From an uncultured Eubacteriales bacterium (GTDB taxonomy: Bacteria; Bacillota; Clostridia; Oscillospirales; CAG-382): a stretch of 16,423 bases of DNA. Position numbers and translations under genes: made by a program. Under the pieces are notes generated by a model. That model was not told the DNA's origin and searched no databases. It worked only from the letters and a program-made list of their open reading frames with translations. Within the stretch, counting starts at the first letter, position 1, and each line of letters starts with the position of its first letter. The stretch covers positions 1-16,423 of the forward strand of contig URCT01000057.1 of the NCBI GenBank assembly GCA_900546385.1. The letters are read 5' to 3'. Shown here piece after piece: positions 14,258 to 16,423 of this stretch.

Positions 14258-15562
14258 CTACGGATTGCACTTAGCACACGGTGTATAGCCTTGCGCGATC
14301 ATGTCATCGCGCGAACAGGTGGCATAATATTTGTTGCCTTCTTTCATTTTCTTGGTACTGCCGCACCAGTCATAATGAAACTTTTTGGAATTCTTATTGC
14401 CGATATAGCTGTAAGACGCCGTCTCTTGCGTCGAAGTGTCCTGTGACACAGCCGGTTGATCCGAGGACGGCGCCTGAACATCCGCTTGCGGCGTATCGTC
14501 GTTTTCCGGCGGTGTTTGTGCGTCGTTCGGTTCGGCCTCGGGAAGCACCGGCGGCACGAGCGTATCCGCAGCTGCGTTGCGTTCGGTCGTCACAGACACG
14601 GTGTCGCCGTCACTCGTGCAAAAAACCGCTCCCTGCATATCCGTGCGGTAAACCTTGGCACCGCTGTCTTTCAAGCGGATAAGCGTTCCTTCGGTCGGAC
14701 AGCCGTAAGGATTGTCCTTTCCGGCCGAGATAACAGCAATTTCGGGCAAAACCTGTAACAAAAACGGCGACGAAGTCGCGCTTTCGCTGCCGTGATGGCC
14801 GACCTTTAGCACCGTTGCCTTCAAATCCGCGCCGCTTTCAAGAAGGTAGTTTTCGGTGTCGCATCCGGCATCCGCCATAAATAAAAAGGCCGTGTTTCCG
14901 TAGGTGACCTTGCAGACGATGGAGGTTTCGTTGATATCACCTTCGGTGTTGCACGCAAGAATTTCGACCGCGGCACTGCCAAGCGCAAAGCGGCTGTTCA
15001 CCTCCGGAACGGTGATCGAAGCACCGGCTTTGGAAACGGCCTTGGAAAAATCGCGGAACGCTTCGGAATCATAGGTATCCGTCGGGCAGTAGACCGTATC
15101 CGCCGAAGCGTAGGTCAACGCGCCGGGAATGCCGCCGATATGATCTTCATGCACGTGCGTGGCGATCACATAATCGAGATGCGTGACCGCCTGATTTTTT
15201 AGATACGTGTACAAATAATCGGAATCCGCCTTGTTGCCGCCATCGATGAGCATGGCTTTGCCGTCGCATTCGACCAAAGCCGCGTCCGCCTGACCAACAT
15301 CCAAAAAGTGCACTTCAAAATGTGAGGGCGTATCGTCGGATGGCTCTATCGGCGTGTTTTCCGAAAGAGCGGACGCGTCGGACGGTTCGGACGTATTCAT
15401 CTCGGGCGGCTGCGCCACGGTTGGGGCGTCCGGTTCATCGGGCAGGTTGGATTCGTTGCGGACGCCGCCGAGGATACTGCCGAAAACCACCACGGCGGCC
15501 ACGGCAAGCACAAGCCACAAGCCGGTACTTGACTTTTTCGCATTTCTGTTTCTTCTTTTCAC
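14258..15562 (-). CDS. Membrane-anchored MBL-fold metallohydrolase (ComEC/Rec2 type) with C-terminal Ada-like Zn-binding domain
   Basis: A 434-residue protein. A basic N terminus is followed by one membrane helix (about 14-33), so the rest should be extracytoplasmic. A Pro/Glu/Ser-rich linker (about 34-80) leads to the metallo-beta-lactamase domain: HFLDVGQADA (85-94), the HxHxDH metal motif in THVHEDHIGG (135-144), FMADAG (228-233) and VGHHGSESATS (255-265), the pattern of ComEC C-terminal domains. A second low-complexity linker (about 328-382) precedes a domain of about 50 residues opening YIGNKNSKKFHYDWCGS, with four cysteines (Cys 400, 416, 429, 432; the last two as PCAKC), like the Ada metal-binding domain found on secreted nucleases. 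I choose GTG 15562 because GAGGTG lies six bases upstream. A GTG three codons earlier lacks such a site and would leave almost no leader. It has its own promoter and terminator. It may be an extracellular phosphodiesterase or nuclease; substrate unknown. Confidence 0.9.
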   Translation of the reverse strand: MKRRNRNAKKSSTGLWLVLAVAAVVVFGSILGGVRNESNLPDEPDAPTVAQPPEMNTSEPSDASALSENTPIEPSDDTPSHFEVHFLDVGQADAALVECDGKAMLIDGGNKADSDYLYTYLKNQAVTHLDYVIATHVHEDHIGGIPGALTYASADTVYCPTDTYDSEAFRDFSKAVSKAGASITVPEVNSRFALGSAAVEILACNTEGDINETSIVCKVTYGNTAFLFMADAGCDTENYLLESGADLKATVLKVGHHGSESATSSPFLLQVLPEIAVISAGKDNPYGCPTEGTLIRLKDSGAKVYRTDMQGAVFCTSDGDTVSVTTERNAAADTLVPPVLPEAEPNDAQTPPENDDTPQADVQAPSSDQPAVSQDTSTQETASYSYIGNKNSKKFHYDWCGSTKKMKEGNKYYATCSRDDMIAQGYTPCAKCNP

Positions 15563-15583
15563 ATCTTTCACCTCTTAACAAAG

Positions 15584-15612
15584 AGTATACCACACAGTGC
15601 GACAAAAGTAAA
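15584..15612 (-). promoter_or_regulatory. Promoter of the MBL-fold hydrolase gene
   Basis: Minus strand: TTTACT (15612-15607, four of six -35 bases), 17-base spacer, TATACT (15589-15584, five of six) with an upstream TGG extended -10. The predicted start near 15577 leaves a leader of only about 15 bases, which holds the AGAGGTG ribosome binding site and supports initiation at GTG 15562. The GTGTGG before the -10 is identical to that at the wecB promoter. Confidence 0.68.
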
Positions 15613-15660
15613 TACATATTCGCCATTTTCCAGAATATTTGTTAAAAAAAGCATAAAAAT

Positions 15661-15696
15661 CCCTTGCCGGAAGCATACGGCACTTCGCGGCAAGGG
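15661..15696 (-). terminator. Rho-independent terminator of the surface-protein gene
   Basis: A perfect 9-bp stem, CCCTTGCCG (15696-15688 on the minus strand) with CGGCAAGGG (15669-15661), is extended by GAAG/CTTC pairing past one unpaired base. The T-rich run ATTTTTATGCTTTTTTT follows. It starts about 12 bases after the TGA at 15709. Confidence 0.88.
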
Positions 15697-15708
15697 AAAA
15701 ACGGTATG

Positions 15709-16423
15709 TCAGATAGATACGCGCACGCTTTGGGCTTCACAGAGCGGTGTTATGCCGTCGGCGGCAAATAAGAAGACTTTAACGGTACCGCCTTTCGACA
15801 ACGCAACGTCAAAATCCGCAAAAGATTTCGTTTGACTGCCGCTTACCGGGCAGGAATCGGCCGCAAGCAGTCTGCCGTCCGCGTCAAACACGGCGACCGT
15901 GAGAATTGCGCCGTCCGGCGCGGCGGAAACCGCGATTTCCGAGCCGGTCACGGTGATTTCCGGCTTCTGTTCGGGAATGTCGAGAACATCGCCGTAAAGT
16001 GTGCTGACATAGCCACCGTCTTTGTCATATTGTCGGACTGCGACGGCACTTGCCGCGTCAGCCGAAAGCGTTATATGATCGGCTTCCGTTTGAACGCCGT
16101 TCACCACAAACTCCGTTTTGGCGCATCCCGGATTGGATTTGCACCAAAGCGTCATGCTTCCGTCGGACTTGGCAATACGGGAAACAGACGGTTTTTCAAG
16201 CGTTGTCGGGCTATTCAAACGGATTTCGGTGCAGGCCTCGGTGATCCATTCACCTGTCACGAAATTGCGGCCGCGGACAAGGATTCTGTCCTCGTACAGC
16301 TCGATGAGAATGCCCATCGAATCGTAGGATTTGCACTTCCACGAGGAATTCGGGTTGGTTTCATCAACGGCAATCCATTCTTCGATGATGGCACCATCGT
16401 TGACATAGTGGACCTCACCGTCC
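15709..16423 (-). CDS. Probable secreted or surface protein, C-terminal fragment (cut by right edge)
   Basis: The frame is open from the right edge to TGA 15709, giving 237 residues. The internal Met at 16317 is not a start, because 35 in-frame codons precede it and no ribosome binding site was seen. I do not recognise a catalytic domain. The first part has short Trp/Cys-containing beta-rich segments (EEWIAVDETNP, WKCKSYDS, later LWCKSNPGC). The last 80 residues or so (about 158-237), from ITVTGSEIAVSAAPDG to the end, form an Ig/Fn3-like beta module with VKVFLFAADGITPLCEA. It resembles C-terminal modules I associate with large extracellular proteins of Clostridia. No sortase motif or membrane anchor is present at the C terminus. 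It ends in a terminator and so does not read through into the polysaccharide genes. Its function is unknown. Confidence 0.65.
   Translation of the reverse strand, partial: DGEVHYVNDGAIIEEWIAVDETNPNSSWKCKSYDSMGILIELYEDRILVRGRNFVTGEWITEACTEIRLNSPTTLEKPSVSRIAKSDGSMTLWCKSNPGCAKTEFVVNGVQTEADHITLSADAASAVAVRQYDKDGGYVSTLYGDVLDIPEQKPEITVTGSEIAVSAAPDGAILTVAVFDADGRLLAADSCPVSGSQTKSFADFDVALSKGGTVKVFLFAADGITPLCEAQSVRVSI

Noticed and set aside
1..16423. Mobile elements, CRISPR arrays, tRNA or rRNA genes, riboswitches.
   Set aside because: No transposase or integrase motifs, regular direct repeats, cloverleaf or rRNA-like sequence, or long structured leader were seen on either strand.

Overview
The window looks like part of a chromosomal surface-polysaccharide (capsule or exopolysaccharide) locus from a low-to-mid GC Gram-positive bacterium, most likely a gut-type Clostridia/Firmicutes lineage. 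This rests on AGGAGG- and AAGGTGAT-type ribosome binding sites, sigma-A-like promoters with TGn extended -10 boxes, a Wzx/Wzy-type gene set without LPS-core or outer-membrane export genes, and S. aureus-like CapE/CapF enzymes. The species cannot be fixed from the sequence. Every supported gene is on the minus strand, so transcription runs from high to low coordinates.

Right part (16423 to about 14200): the C-terminal piece of a probable secreted or surface protein ends in a strong intrinsic terminator. It is followed by a single-gene unit with its own promoter and terminator. That gene encodes a membrane-anchored metallo-beta-lactamase-fold hydrolase of the ComEC type with a C-terminal Ada-like four-cysteine domain.

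Middle (about 14150 to 12780): an AT-rich control region with inverted repeats and a good promoter drives a non-hydrolysing UDP-GlcNAc 2-epimerase gene (wecB/mnaA type), which makes UDP-ManNAc. A second, near-consensus promoter (perfect TTGACA) lies between wecB and the next gene.

Left part (12705 to the left edge): a tightly packed operon of at least thirteen genes, with ATGA overlaps or gaps of 57 bp or less and no internal terminator seen. In order: initiating phosphoglycosyl transferase, GT2 glycosyltransferase, NodB-type deacetylase, ATP-grasp ligase, GT4 glycosyltransferase, Wzy-type polymerase/ligase, polysaccharide pyruvyl transferase, Wzx flippase, hexapeptide acetyltransferase, second GT4 glycosyltransferase, an Fe-S/FrhB-like oxidoreductase, CapE-type UDP-GlcNAc 4,6-dehydratase/5-epimerase, and the start of a CapF-type reductase cut by the left edge.

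Reconstruction (inference): the phosphoglycosyl transferase loads the first sugar phosphate onto undecaprenyl phosphate and three glycosyltransferases extend it. CapE/CapF, with a CapG expected beyond the edge, supply an L-FucNAc-type sugar and WecB supplies ManNAc. Pyruvyl and acetyl groups are added, possibly with deacetylation and amino-acylation by the deacetylase/ATP-grasp pair. Wzx flips the unit and Wzy polymerises it. The least understood parts are the deacetylase/ATP-grasp pair, the FrhB-like Fe-S protein and the MBL-Ada fusion. I saw no mobile element, CRISPR array, tRNA or rRNA, and no gene-free stretch above 300 bases; the longest, 13999-14257, holds a terminator, inverted repeats and a promoter.
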